Below are positions 8,302 to 16,418 of a stretch of 50,258 nucleotides of DNA, one piece after another. This DNA is from Defluviicoccus sp. bin129 (GTDB taxonomy: Bacteria > Pseudomonadota > Alphaproteobacteria > MPNO01): positions 1-50,258 of the forward strand of contig MPNO01000033.1 in assembly GCA_002239065.1 (NCBI GenBank), in the 5' to 3' direction. Both the position numbers and the translations under genes were made by a program. The notes beneath the pieces were generated by a model. That model ran no database searches, was not told where the DNA came from, and saw only the letters and a program-made list of their open reading frames with translations. Positions within the stretch are counted from its first letter, which is position 1, and every line of letters starts with the position of its first letter.

Positions 8302-9051
8302 ATGTCCATCGAATCCCTCGCCGTCGTCATCGCCGCGCTGCTCGTCGGGACCCTCGGCAAGGCGATCACCGGGTTCGGGCTGCCTCTCTTCGCGGTGCCC
8401 GCGATGGCCGCCTTCATCGACGTGCAGACCGCGGTGGTGGTGATGGTGCTGCCATCGACGCTTTCCAACGTCTGGCTGATGTGGAGTCTCCGCCACAGCC
8501 GGGCGGCGATTCCCGGCCTGTGGGCGGCGGTCGGCTGCGGCGTGGCGGGGATCGGCATCGGCGCCTGGCTGCTGAGCGCGCTCGACCCGGCGATCATGGC
8601 GCTCGTCCTGTCGGGCTGGATCGCGGTCTATCTCCTCACCGAGCTTGCCCGGTACGAGATCCCGCCCTGGCTGACCGAAAGCCGGGGCATGCTGGGGGCG
8701 GTCGTCGGCCTCGCCGGCATCTGCCAGGGCGCGACCGGCATCGCCGGACCGATCCTGGTGACCTTCATGTACGCGATGCGGCTGCCGCGCGAGGTTCTGG
8801 TGTTCGGGCTGTCGGCGGTGTTCCTGTCCTACGGCCTCATCCAGGCGGGGTTCTACCTGTCGCTCGGGCTGGTGAGCGAAGAGCGGCTGTGGCAGAGCGC
8901 GGCGGCCACGATACCGGTGATCCTCTTCATGCCGGTGGGTCTGTGGATCGGCCGCCGGATCAAGGCGCGGGTCTTCCGCCATCTGGTCCGCGCGCTGCTG
9001 CTCGCCGCCGGGGTCAAGCTGTTCGCCGACGGAATCGGCGCGCTGGCCTGA
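8302..9051 (+). CDS. TauE/SafE-type membrane exporter
   Basis: A 249-aa integral membrane protein with about seven to eight hydrophobic helices and the family's repeated glycine-rich segments GKAITGFGLPLFAVPAMA (first half) and GICQGATGIAGPILVTFM (second half). The family exports sulfite, sulfoacetate and other organic anions. The ATG at 8302 has only a weak ribosome site, but the upstream ATG at 8286 is out of frame. The stop lies three bases from the stop of the convergent MFS gene. Confidence 0.88.
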   Translation: MSIESLAVVIAALLVGTLGKAITGFGLPLFAVPAMAAFIDVQTAVVVMVLPSTLSNVWLMWSLRHSRAAIPGLWAAVGCGVAGIGIGAWLLSALDPAIMALVLSGWIAVYLLTELARYEIPPWLTESRGMLGAVVGLAGICQGATGIAGPILVTFMYAMRLPREVLVFGLSAVFLSYGLIQAGFYLSLGLVSEERLWQSAAATIPVILFMPVGLWIGRRIKARVFRHLVRALLLAAGVKLFADGIGALA

Positions 9052-9054
9052 CCC

Positions 9055-10284
9055 TCAGGCCGCGCCCGTCGAGGGCTCGCGGGTGCGCCCGAACAGGGTG
9101 AACCAGACCATGATCAGCACCGCGAGACCGAGCGCCGGCAGCGCGGTAATGTTGACCCAGCTCCAGCCGAAATAGTGGAACAGCGCCCCCGAGGACAGCG
9201 AACCCGTAGCAATGAAGGTATAGGCGATGAAGTTGGACGCGCCTTGCGCCTTGTTGCGCTCGGCCGGCGTATAGGCGCCGGCGAGCAGAGTCGTGCCGGC
9301 GGTGAAGGCGAAGTTCCAACCGACGCCCAGAAGCAGCATCGACAGCCAGTAATCGATCACCGCCTCACCGCTCAAGGCGACCGCGATGCAGACGAACTGG
9401 AGCGCGAACCCGGTGAAGATGATCGCGATCTCGCCCACCTTCTTGATCAGCCAGCCGGTCACGAAAGCCGGCCCGAACATGCCCAGGCTGTGCCACATGA
9501 TCACCCAGGCGGTCGCTTCGAACGCGTGGTGCGAATGCGACATCGCGAGCGGTGCGGCGGTCATCAACATCGCCATCACGGCGTGCGCGATCAGCACCGA
9601 CGCCGTGGCCGCGACGAAGCTGGGCTGGACGACGATGGCGCCGAGCGGGCGCTGTTTTTGCGCCGCCTGAGCGGCGGTGAGCGGCGGGATGTTGAGGAAC
9701 ATCAGCACCAGCGCGCTGAGCAGCGTCGAGATGAGGAGAAAGAGGTAGGAGCCGAGGAACCTCGCATCCGCGAACATGTGCTCGCCGATCTTGGAAAATT
9801 CGGCGCCCACGACGGAGGCGACGACGCCGCCCGCGAGCACCAGCGAGATCGCGGTGCCGCGAAATGCCTTCGACGCCGTGTCGGCCGCGGCGAAGCGGTA
9901 GAGCTGGGCGAAGCCCGAGAAGAACCCGAAGATCAGGTTGCCGATGGTGAAGGTCCAGAAATCGGCCTCCACGATGCCGATCATGCAGACCGCGCCGCCC
10001 GCCGCTCCGATCAGCGAGCCCACGACGAACCCCAACCGGCGCCCGATCCGGCGCATCAGCATCGAGGCGGGGTAGGAGGCCGCGGCGGTGCCGACCACCA
10101 CCAGCGCCGCCGGCAGCGTCGCCAGCCCCTTGTTCTCCGCGAAGCTCAAGGCGACCAGGGCCGCGGTCGCGACCAGCAGCGTGCGCCCGGCGCCGAACAG
10201 CGTCTGGCAGATCGCGAGCACCAGCACGTTGCGCCGTTCCTGGACGATGAACACCGACCAGATGGCCGACAGGACCCTGTTCAT
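9055..10284 (-). CDS. Major facilitator superfamily transporter
   Basis: The product (409 aa) has about twelve membrane helices in two halves. The inter-helix loop MRRIGRRLGFVVGS at about 76-89 is the MFS motif A position, and a central hydrophilic loop (about 215-225) separates the halves. The substrate is unknown. It is divergent from the amidohydrolase gene, 107 bases away. A TATTAT/CATAAT stretch near 10327-10334 can serve as a -10 element in either direction. Confidence 0.88.
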   Translation of the reverse strand: MNRVLSAIWSVFIVQERRNVLVLAICQTLFGAGRTLLVATAALVALSFAENKGLATLPAALVVVGTAAASYPASMLMRRIGRRLGFVVGSLIGAAGGAVCMIGIVEADFWTFTIGNLIFGFFSGFAQLYRFAAADTASKAFRGTAISLVLAGGVVASVVGAEFSKIGEHMFADARFLGSYLFLLISTLLSALVLMFLNIPPLTAAQAAQKQRPLGAIVVQPSFVAATASVLIAHAVMAMLMTAAPLAMSHSHHAFEATAWVIMWHSLGMFGPAFVTGWLIKKVGEIAIIFTGFALQFVCIAVALSGEAVIDYWLSMLLLGVGWNFAFTAGTTLLAGAYTPAERNKAQGASNFIAYTFIATGSLSSGALFHYFGWSWVNITALPALGLAVLIMVWFTLFGRTREPSTGAA

Positions 10285-10391
10285 GCGGATTGGGTGCTCC
10301 CGCGCGGACGCATCGCGTCCCGGTAGGTATTATGACGCCCCATATTAGCCGCCCGCGCGCCGGCGAATCCAACCGGAGACCGAAACGAACC

Positions 10392-11792
10392 ATGCCCGAG
10401 ACCGCCGACAGGTTGATTACGAACATCGATTGGCTGATTACCGTCGACGAAACCCGCCGAATCGTCCGCGACGCGGCGATCGCCATCGCCGGCGGCAAGA
10501 TCGCGGCCATCGGCAAGACGGCCGAGATCGAGGCCGCGTGGCGATCGGAAGCGGTCACCGACGCGAGCGGCATGGTGGGGACGCCGGGCTTCGTCGACAA
10601 CCACCTCCACTCCTCGTTCCAGATGGCGCGCGGGCTCGCCGACGAGGCCAACGCCCAGTCCTTCCTGTTCGACCACATGTACCCCTATGAGGGCGCGATG
10701 GAGCGGCAAGACGTGCTGGTCAGCGCGTCGCTGACCGCGATGGAGATGCTGCGCCACGGGGTGACCTGTTTCGTCGATCCCGGCAACTACCACCCCGACG
10801 CGACCGTCGAGGCGGTGGGCAAGGCGGGGATGCGGATGGTGATCGCGCGGTCGTCCTTCGACCGCACCAAGTCGGTGATGGGGATCCTGCCCGAGACGAT
10901 GATCGAGACCACCGGGGACTGCATCGACCGCACGGCAGAGCTGATGGAGCGCTTCGCCGGCGCGCATGACGGGCGGATCTCGGTGAGCGCGTCGTTCCGC
11001 GGGCTCAACAACGCCTCGGACGCGCTGATCACCGGGCTCAAGGCGCTCGCCGACCGGCACGGCGCCATGCTGCAGACCCACGCCTGCTTCTCCTACTCGA
11101 CCCATGACGGCTGCCTAGCGGCCTTCGGCGCGCCGGAGATCGAGCGGCTGGAATCGCTCGGCGTGCTGGACGAGCGCATGTTGCTGGTCCATTCGGGTTG
11201 GCTCGAGCCGCACGAGGTCGAGATCGTCGCCCGGCGCCGTCCGACCCTGGTCGCCGCGCCGTCTTCCAGCATGCACAACGGCTACGGCAATTTCGTCATG
11301 GGCAAGCTGCCCGAGCTCGCCGCGCTCGGGGTCAACGTCGCCATCGGCTCCGACCACGCGTGCTCCGGCATCACCGACATGGCGCAGGAGATGCTGCTGC
11401 TGGCCGGCGGCTACAAGGAGGCCAGGATCAACCCGCGCGTGCTGCCGCCCGAACAGGTGGTCGAGATGGCGACGATCAACGGCGCGCGGGGCGCCGGGCT
11501 CGCCCACAGCATCGGCAGCGTCGAGGTCGGCAAGGAGGCCGATATCGTGCTCTTCGACACCCGCTACCCGGAATGGCAGCCGCTCTACAACCCGGTCTCC
11601 AACCTGGTCTACGCCGCGACCGGAAATTCGGTGAGCGAGGTCTTCGTCGGCGGCGCGCTGCTGGTGTCGGGCGGGCACTGCACGACAATCGACGAAGACG
11701 CGGTGCTGAGCGAGGTCGCCGCGACCGCCGGGCGCATCGCCGGGCGTCTCGACATGGATCGCATCGTCAAGCTCGCCTGGCCGGTGGAGTAG
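10392..11792 (+). CDS. Amidohydrolase (AtzA/TrzN/SsnA-like metal-dependent hydrolase)
   Basis: This 466-aa protein is a subtype III amidohydrolase that deaminates or dechlorinates N-heterocycles or hydrolyses related amides. The sequence shows the HxH metal motif (VDNHLHSS), a third metal His in QTHACFSYSTHDG, the HSGWL segment and SDHACSG, where the metal-binding Asp is expected. The SDHACS form differs from the more usual TDG and may mark a substrate subgroup. The ATG at 10392, with GGAG upstream, gives a normal amidohydrolase N-terminus. A CmcJ-like gene, a DapA-like gene and an NmrA-like gene follow in the same direction, suggesting a catabolic cluster. Confidence 0.88.
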   Translation: MPETADRLITNIDWLITVDETRRIVRDAAIAIAGGKIAAIGKTAEIEAAWRSEAVTDASGMVGTPGFVDNHLHSSFQMARGLADEANAQSFLFDHMYPYEGAMERQDVLVSASLTAMEMLRHGVTCFVDPGNYHPDATVEAVGKAGMRMVIARSSFDRTKSVMGILPETMIETTGDCIDRTAELMERFAGAHDGRISVSASFRGLNNASDALITGLKALADRHGAMLQTHACFSYSTHDGCLAAFGAPEIERLESLGVLDERMLLVHSGWLEPHEVEIVARRRPTLVAAPSSSMHNGYGNFVMGKLPELAALGVNVAIGSDHACSGITDMAQEMLLLAGGYKEARINPRVLPPEQVVEMATINGARGAGLAHSIGSVEVGKEADIVLFDTRYPEWQPLYNPVSNLVYAATGNSVSEVFVGGALLVSGGHCTTIDEDAVLSEVAATAGRIAGRLDMDRIVKLAWPVE

Positions 11793-11851
11793 CGCGGTCC
11801 ACGGGTTGCGCCTATGCTCGCGAGAACGTTACCCCAGCCGGACGGGCCGCA

Positions 11852-12703
11852 ATGAGCACCATTCTGGAACAGACCGTCGACCGCGCCGACCCGGCGCCCG
11901 ATTTCGTCGAGGCCGAGGTCAGGTACGTCGTCGACGACGGAACCCCGCCCTACCGCTACATCGACTGGCCGGAGATGGCGGACAAGGACCGCCCCCCGGC
12001 CTACGAGCCGCGGCGGGTGAAGATCGCGAACGGGCGCAGCTGCGGCGAGAGCTTCGCGCTGCCGACGCACGGTTTCACGCTGGTCGAGCGTCCGACCGCG
12101 ATGCAGGACTTCTATGACGAGGAAGAGATCCTCCGCGTCTACTACCCGGAGACCGAGGCGCTGATCAAAGCCGAATCGGGCGCCAGGCGGGTCATCGTCT
12201 TCGACCACACGGTACGCACCGCCGACAAGTCGAGGCTCGCCGAGCGCTGGGTGCGCGAGACCGTGCATGCGGTCCACAACGACTACACCGAGCGTTCGGC
12301 ACCGCAGCGGGTGCGCGACTTCCTGCCGGCGGACGAGGCGGAGGAGGCGCTCAAGCGCCGCTTCGGGATCGTCCAGACCTGGCGGTCGGTCGCGCCCCGG
12401 GTCGAGTCCGAGCCGCTCGCCATGTGCGACGGCAAGTCGATCCCCGGGGTCGGCTTCATCCCCTATCAGCGGCGCTACCGGGACCGTATCGCCGAGACCT
12501 ACCACCTCTCCTGGAGCCCCGAGCACCGCTTCTACTACTTCCCGCTGATGACGCGGGACGAGGCGATGGTCTTCAAGGTGTTCGACACCGACGCGTCCGC
12601 CGGGGTCCGCTTCACCGCGCACACCGCGTTCGACGACCCGACGACGCCGCCCGACGCCGCCGGGCGCGAGAGCATCGAGATGCGGGCGCTCGCCTTCTAC
12701 TGA
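11852..12703 (+). CDS. CmcJ/NvfI (AsaB-like) family oxidoreductase
   Basis: The 283-aa product resembles the CmcJ/NvfI/AsaB family, best known from fungal secondary metabolism and cephamycin biosynthesis and structurally related to Fe(II)/2-oxoglutarate oxygenases. Recognisable pieces are VIVFDHTVRT, VHAVHNDYTE, the QTWR segment, SEPLAMCDGKS and the C-terminal DTDASAGVRFTAHTAFDDP. The ATG at 11852 is preferred because the longer upstream reading is a shadow of the amidohydrolase gene. It lies 59 bases after that gene and 67 before the DapA-like gene. The substrate is unknown. Confidence 0.8.
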   Translation: MSTILEQTVDRADPAPDFVEAEVRYVVDDGTPPYRYIDWPEMADKDRPPAYEPRRVKIANGRSCGESFALPTHGFTLVERPTAMQDFYDEEEILRVYYPETEALIKAESGARRVIVFDHTVRTADKSRLAERWVRETVHAVHNDYTERSAPQRVRDFLPADEAEEALKRRFGIVQTWRSVAPRVESEPLAMCDGKSIPGVGFIPYQRRYRDRIAETYHLSWSPEHRFYYFPLMTRDEAMVFKVFDTDASAGVRFTAHTAFDDPTTPPDAAGRESIEMRALAFY

Positions 12704-12770
12704 GCTTGCCGCCGGCCCGATATCGACCTAGCTTCGACAGCGCGACGGACGGCCAACGAGGAGCGAGACG

Positions 12771-13727
12771 ATGCCGCGCTTCAGGGACTTCGAACCCACG
12801 GGGGTGATCCCGGCGACCCTGCTCGCCTTCAACGAGGATTTCAGCATCGACGAGGAGTCGACGCGCCGGCACTTGCGCGACGTCTGCTCGGTCGACGGCA
12901 TCTCCGCGGTCGCGGTCAACGCGCACGCCTCCGAAGTGCACGCCTGCACTTTCGACGAGCAGGTGCGCATCCTCGACCTCACCATGGAGGAGGTCGGCGA
13001 CCGGCTGCCGGTGATCAACGGGGTCTATGCCGATGGCAGCATCGAGGCGGCGCGCATCGCCCGCATGGCCGAATCCGGCGGCGCCTCGGCGCTGCTGGTC
13101 CTGCCGCCCCATTCGATCGGGCTGTTCGGCGGGCAGAAGCGTCCCGAGAGCGCGGTCGCCCATTTCAGCATGATCGCGGACGCCACCGACCTGCCGATCG
13201 TCGTGTTCCAGTATCCCGGCGCCTATGCCTACCCGCTGGACACGCTGCTGCGCATGGCGGACGCGGTGCCGACGATCCGCGCGATCAAGGACTGGTCGCC
13301 GCCGATGGAGCACGAGCGCCATATCCGCGTCCTCCAGTCGCTGCCCCGGCCGGTGCATGTGCTGAGCACCAACAGCGCCTGGCTGATGTCGTCCCTCGCC
13401 ATGGGCTGCCACGGGCTGCTGTCCGGCGCGGGCAGCGTGATCGCCGACCTCCAGGTCGCCCTGTTCCGGGCGGTCGGCACCGGCGACCTGGCGCGCGCGC
13501 AGGCGATCAACGACCGCATCTACCCGGCCGCCGCGTGCTTTTACACCGAGCCTTTCGGCGACATGCACAACCGCATGAAGCAAGCCCTCGTGCATCTCGG
13601 CCGACTGCCCCGCGCGGTGGTCCGCCCGCCGCTGGTCGAGCCGGAGCCGGACGAAATCGCCCGGATCGGCCAGGCGATGGCCGAGGCCGGGATCGAGCGG
13701 GCCGGCGCGGTCCTCGAAGCCGCCTGA
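12771..13727 (+). CDS. DapA/N-acetylneuraminate lyase superfamily aldolase
   Basis: A 318-aa TIM-barrel class I aldolase of the dihydrodipicolinate synthase superfamily. The Schiff-base lysine is K173 in IRAIKDWS and the catalytic tyrosine is Y148 in VFQYPG. Since the true dapA is normally elsewhere and this copy sits among catabolic genes, it is probably a hydratase-aldolase or decarboxylating aldolase for a 2-oxo acid; that is inference. AGGAG lies before the ATG. NmrA-like starts 11 bases after the stop, so the two are coupled. Confidence 0.85.
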   Translation: MPRFRDFEPTGVIPATLLAFNEDFSIDEESTRRHLRDVCSVDGISAVAVNAHASEVHACTFDEQVRILDLTMEEVGDRLPVINGVYADGSIEAARIARMAESGGASALLVLPPHSIGLFGGQKRPESAVAHFSMIADATDLPIVVFQYPGAYAYPLDTLLRMADAVPTIRAIKDWSPPMEHERHIRVLQSLPRPVHVLSTNSAWLMSSLAMGCHGLLSGAGSVIADLQVALFRAVGTGDLARAQAINDRIYPAAACFYTEPFGDMHNRMKQALVHLGRLPRAVVRPPLVEPEPDEIARIGQAMAEAGIERAGAVLEAA

Positions 13728-13737
13728 CCGCGCGGCG

Positions 13738-14601
13738 ATGATCGTCATCGTCGGCGCGTCGGGCGCCGTCGGCACGCCTGCGATCCGCCACCTCGCCGGG
13801 ATGGGCGCGAAGATCCGGGCGCTCACCTCGAACCCGCGCTCGGCCGGGAAACTCTCGGGCCTCGGCGTTTCCGAGACCGTCATCGGCGACTTTCGGTCCG
13901 ACGACGACGTGGCGCGCGCGATGGCCGGGGCGCATTCGGTGCTCCTGGTCTCCCCCCGCTTCACCGAGGACGAGGCCGAAATCGGCATCCGCGTCGTCGA
14001 GGCGGCGCGGGCGGCGGGGGTCGAGCACCTGGTCTATTCCTCGGCCTTCCACCCGCAGATCTCGAGCATGGACCACCACGCCACCAAGCTTCGGATCGAA
14101 CAGGCGGTGGTCGAATCGGGCCTCGCGTTCACCATCCTCCAGCCCTCGATGTTCATGCAGAACATCCGGGTCGAATGGCGCGAGGTGGTCGAGAACGGCG
14201 TCTATCCGCGCCCCTACTCGCCGCACCGCAGGATGAGCGTGATCGACACCGCGGATCTCGGCGAGGCGCTCTGCCGGGTGTTGACCGACGCGACGCTGCG
14301 CGGCGGCACCTACGAGCTGTGCAGCGGCGAGGCGCTCACCCATGCCGAGATGGCGGCGGTGTTCTCGGACGTGCTGGGCCGCGCGGTCAGGGCGGAGCAG
14401 CGCCCGCTCGCCGACTGGAGGGGCTGGGCGCAGGCGCGCGGCTGGGCGCCCTGGTCGATCGCGGCCTATTCGAAGATGTGCGAGCACTACGACGCGCACG
14501 GCTATCCCGGCGGCAACGCGCTCGCGCTACGCGCCATCCTCGGCCGCGAGCCGACCGGCTACCGCGCCTTCGCCGAACGCTTCGCCGCCGAGATGGGGTA
14601 G
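13738..14601 (+). CDS. NmrA-like NAD(P)-binding protein
   Basis: The 287-aa product begins with the Rossmann motif IVGASGAVGTPAIRHLAG and continues like NmrA/HSCARG or atypical SDR reductases (FHPQISSMDHHATKLRIEQ, then FTILQPSMFMQNI). It lacks a clear YxxxK, so it may be a redox sensor or an ene/quinone-type reductase. It is the last gene of the rightward cluster and converges with the aldehyde oxidoreductase gene 13 bases away. Confidence 0.85.
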   Translation: MIVIVGASGAVGTPAIRHLAGMGAKIRALTSNPRSAGKLSGLGVSETVIGDFRSDDDVARAMAGAHSVLLVSPRFTEDEAEIGIRVVEAARAAGVEHLVYSSAFHPQISSMDHHATKLRIEQAVVESGLAFTILQPSMFMQNIRVEWREVVENGVYPRPYSPHRRMSVIDTADLGEALCRVLTDATLRGGTYELCSGEALTHAEMAAVFSDVLGRAVRAEQRPLADWRGWAQARGWAPWSIAAYSKMCEHYDAHGYPGGNALALRAILGREPTGYRAFAERFAAEMG

Positions 14602-14614
14602 GGCGGGCGGGCGG

Positions 14615-16336
14615 TCAGGCGAGCGCCTCGGCGAGCAGCCGGCGGACATGCGCGTTGACCTCCCGGCTGCGGTGGCGCTGGACCTTGCCGGTGGGGTGCA
14701 GCGGCTCGTCGAAGAAGAATTCCGGCAGCTCGTCGTCGTCCTCGGTGAAGCCCGCCCGGCGGTTGAACTCCCACTCGTCGCGCAGGGTCTCGAGGCCGAT
14801 CCGGCGGTAGAACGATTCGTCGAGTTCGGTGCCGTGCGCGTCGTTGAGCGCGTTGATCATGAAGTCGATGTTCTCGTTGGTCACCGTGCGGCCGAACACG
14901 CAGAGCCCGAGCGAATCGGCGGTCGCGCAGAGCGTCTGCACGTCGAAGCTCGCCTCGGTCAGCTCCTCGGTCGTCTTGCCGTCGCAGACGAAGGCCGGGA
15001 TGTTGCCCGTCGTGTGGTCGGCCCCCTGGGCGGTGACCATCATCGAGATGCCGGTGACCTCGATCACCCGCGGGTCGTAGGCGCTGATGCCCTGGCTCTT
15101 GATCACCGGCACGCGGGCGACCTTGTAGCGCTCGCCCACCCGGCGGGTTCCCTGGGCGAAGATCTTTCCGCGCTCGGTGCCGTCGCGGATGTCCTCCAGC
15201 ACGTCGGCCATGAAGGCGGGGTCGCCGAATTCGCCGAGCCCGGCCTCCATCAGCACGCCGATGGTGGCGCCGATCTCGATCGAATCCACGCCGAGGTCGT
15301 TGGCGATGTGGTTGAGCCGGGCGACGTCGTCGGGGTCCTCCAGCCCGCAATTGGTGCCCATCAGCCCGAGGGTCTCGTATTCCAGCGGCGAGACGATCTC
15401 CTCGCCCTCCGGACCGGCATAGATGTTGGAGCAGCGGATCATGCAGCCCGGCATGCAGGCATGGGTCGGCTCGCCGCCGCGCGCGAGGTTGCGCTCGCGG
15501 ATGTGCTCGCCGCCGAGCTTGAAGGTCTCCTTGTCCTTGTCGACCTGCTGGCCGGAGGAGAAGTTGCGGGTCGGCAGCCCGCCGATCGTGTTGGTGAAGT
15601 CGCCCACCATGGCGGTGCCGAGATTGCGCAGATTGTTGATCGCCGCATCCGCGTCCAGCATCTTGTTGTAGTCGCGCACCGAGCCCATCAGCTTCTTGCG
15701 GTCGTGGAAGGTGGGCATCCGGTCGCGGTCGCAGATTATCGCCTTGACCTTCTTGCTGCCCATCACCGCGCCGACCCCGCCGCGCGCGGCGATGCGCACC
15801 GGGCGCCCCTCGGGATCGGTGAAGGAGATACCGGCGATCAGCCCCATATACTCGCCCACCGGGCCGCACAGCCCGAGGCTTACCTTGTCGCCGTATTTCT
15901 CCTGCAAGAGCCTCGCCGCCTCGATATTGCCCTTGCCCATATAGGGCGCGGCATCCTCGAAGGTGACCTCGCCGTCCTTGTGGATGTAGATCACCGTCCA
16001 GTCGGGCGAGGCGCCGTAGAGGTTGAATCCGGCGATCTCGATCTGGCCCAGCGCGAAGGCGAAGGTGCCGCCCGAATTGGCCTCCTTGACGCCGCCGGTG
16101 AGCGGGCTCTTGCAGCCGATCGAGAGCCGGTTGGCGTTGGAGAAATTGGAGCCCGCGAAGGGGCCGGCCGAGAAGATCAGCGGGTTTTCCGGCGACAGCG
16201 GGTCCACTTTGGCCGCGCCTCTCTCCAGCAGCGTCCTGGCGATCAGGTGGCGGCCGGCGCGGATGATCGCCTCGCCGTGCAGCTCCTCGGTGTCGATCGA
16301 CCGGTCGTCGAGATTGATGTGCAGGTATTTTCTCAT
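14615..16336 (-). CDS. Aldehyde:ferredoxin oxidoreductase family (tungsten/molybdenum bis-pterin) enzyme
   Basis: This is a 573-aa member of the AOR family, which oxidises aldehydes or reduces acids using a tungsto-bispterin and one [4Fe-4S] cluster. The N-terminal pterin domain is clear (PLIFSAGPFAGSNFSNANR, ARGGVGAVMGSKKVKAI). Cluster cysteines are C294, C298 and C302 in HACMPGCMIRCSN, with a distant C479 in DSLGLCVFGR. The CxxxCxxxC spacing differs from the CxxCxxxC of archaeal AOR; it recalls the YdhV-like branch. No electron-transfer or ferredoxin subunit is adjacent. The upstream acyl-CoA/AMP ligase on the same strand could supply or consume an acid or acyl group. Confidence 0.9.
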   Translation of the reverse strand: MRKYLHINLDDRSIDTEELHGEAIIRAGRHLIARTLLERGAAKVDPLSPENPLIFSAGPFAGSNFSNANRLSIGCKSPLTGGVKEANSGGTFAFALGQIEIAGFNLYGASPDWTVIYIHKDGEVTFEDAAPYMGKGNIEAARLLQEKYGDKVSLGLCGPVGEYMGLIAGISFTDPEGRPVRIAARGGVGAVMGSKKVKAIICDRDRMPTFHDRKKLMGSVRDYNKMLDADAAINNLRNLGTAMVGDFTNTIGGLPTRNFSSGQQVDKDKETFKLGGEHIRERNLARGGEPTHACMPGCMIRCSNIYAGPEGEEIVSPLEYETLGLMGTNCGLEDPDDVARLNHIANDLGVDSIEIGATIGVLMEAGLGEFGDPAFMADVLEDIRDGTERGKIFAQGTRRVGERYKVARVPVIKSQGISAYDPRVIEVTGISMMVTAQGADHTTGNIPAFVCDGKTTEELTEASFDVQTLCATADSLGLCVFGRTVTNENIDFMINALNDAHGTELDESFYRRIGLETLRDEWEFNRRAGFTEDDDELPEFFFDEPLHPTGKVQRHRSREVNAHVRRLLAEALA

Positions 16337-16418
16337 TCCGTCCGCATCCCGGGTTACTCGCGCGTTGCCGCCATATTGCGGGATTTTGCCCCGCCGGTGC
16401 CAGCGCTTTCGCCGCCCG

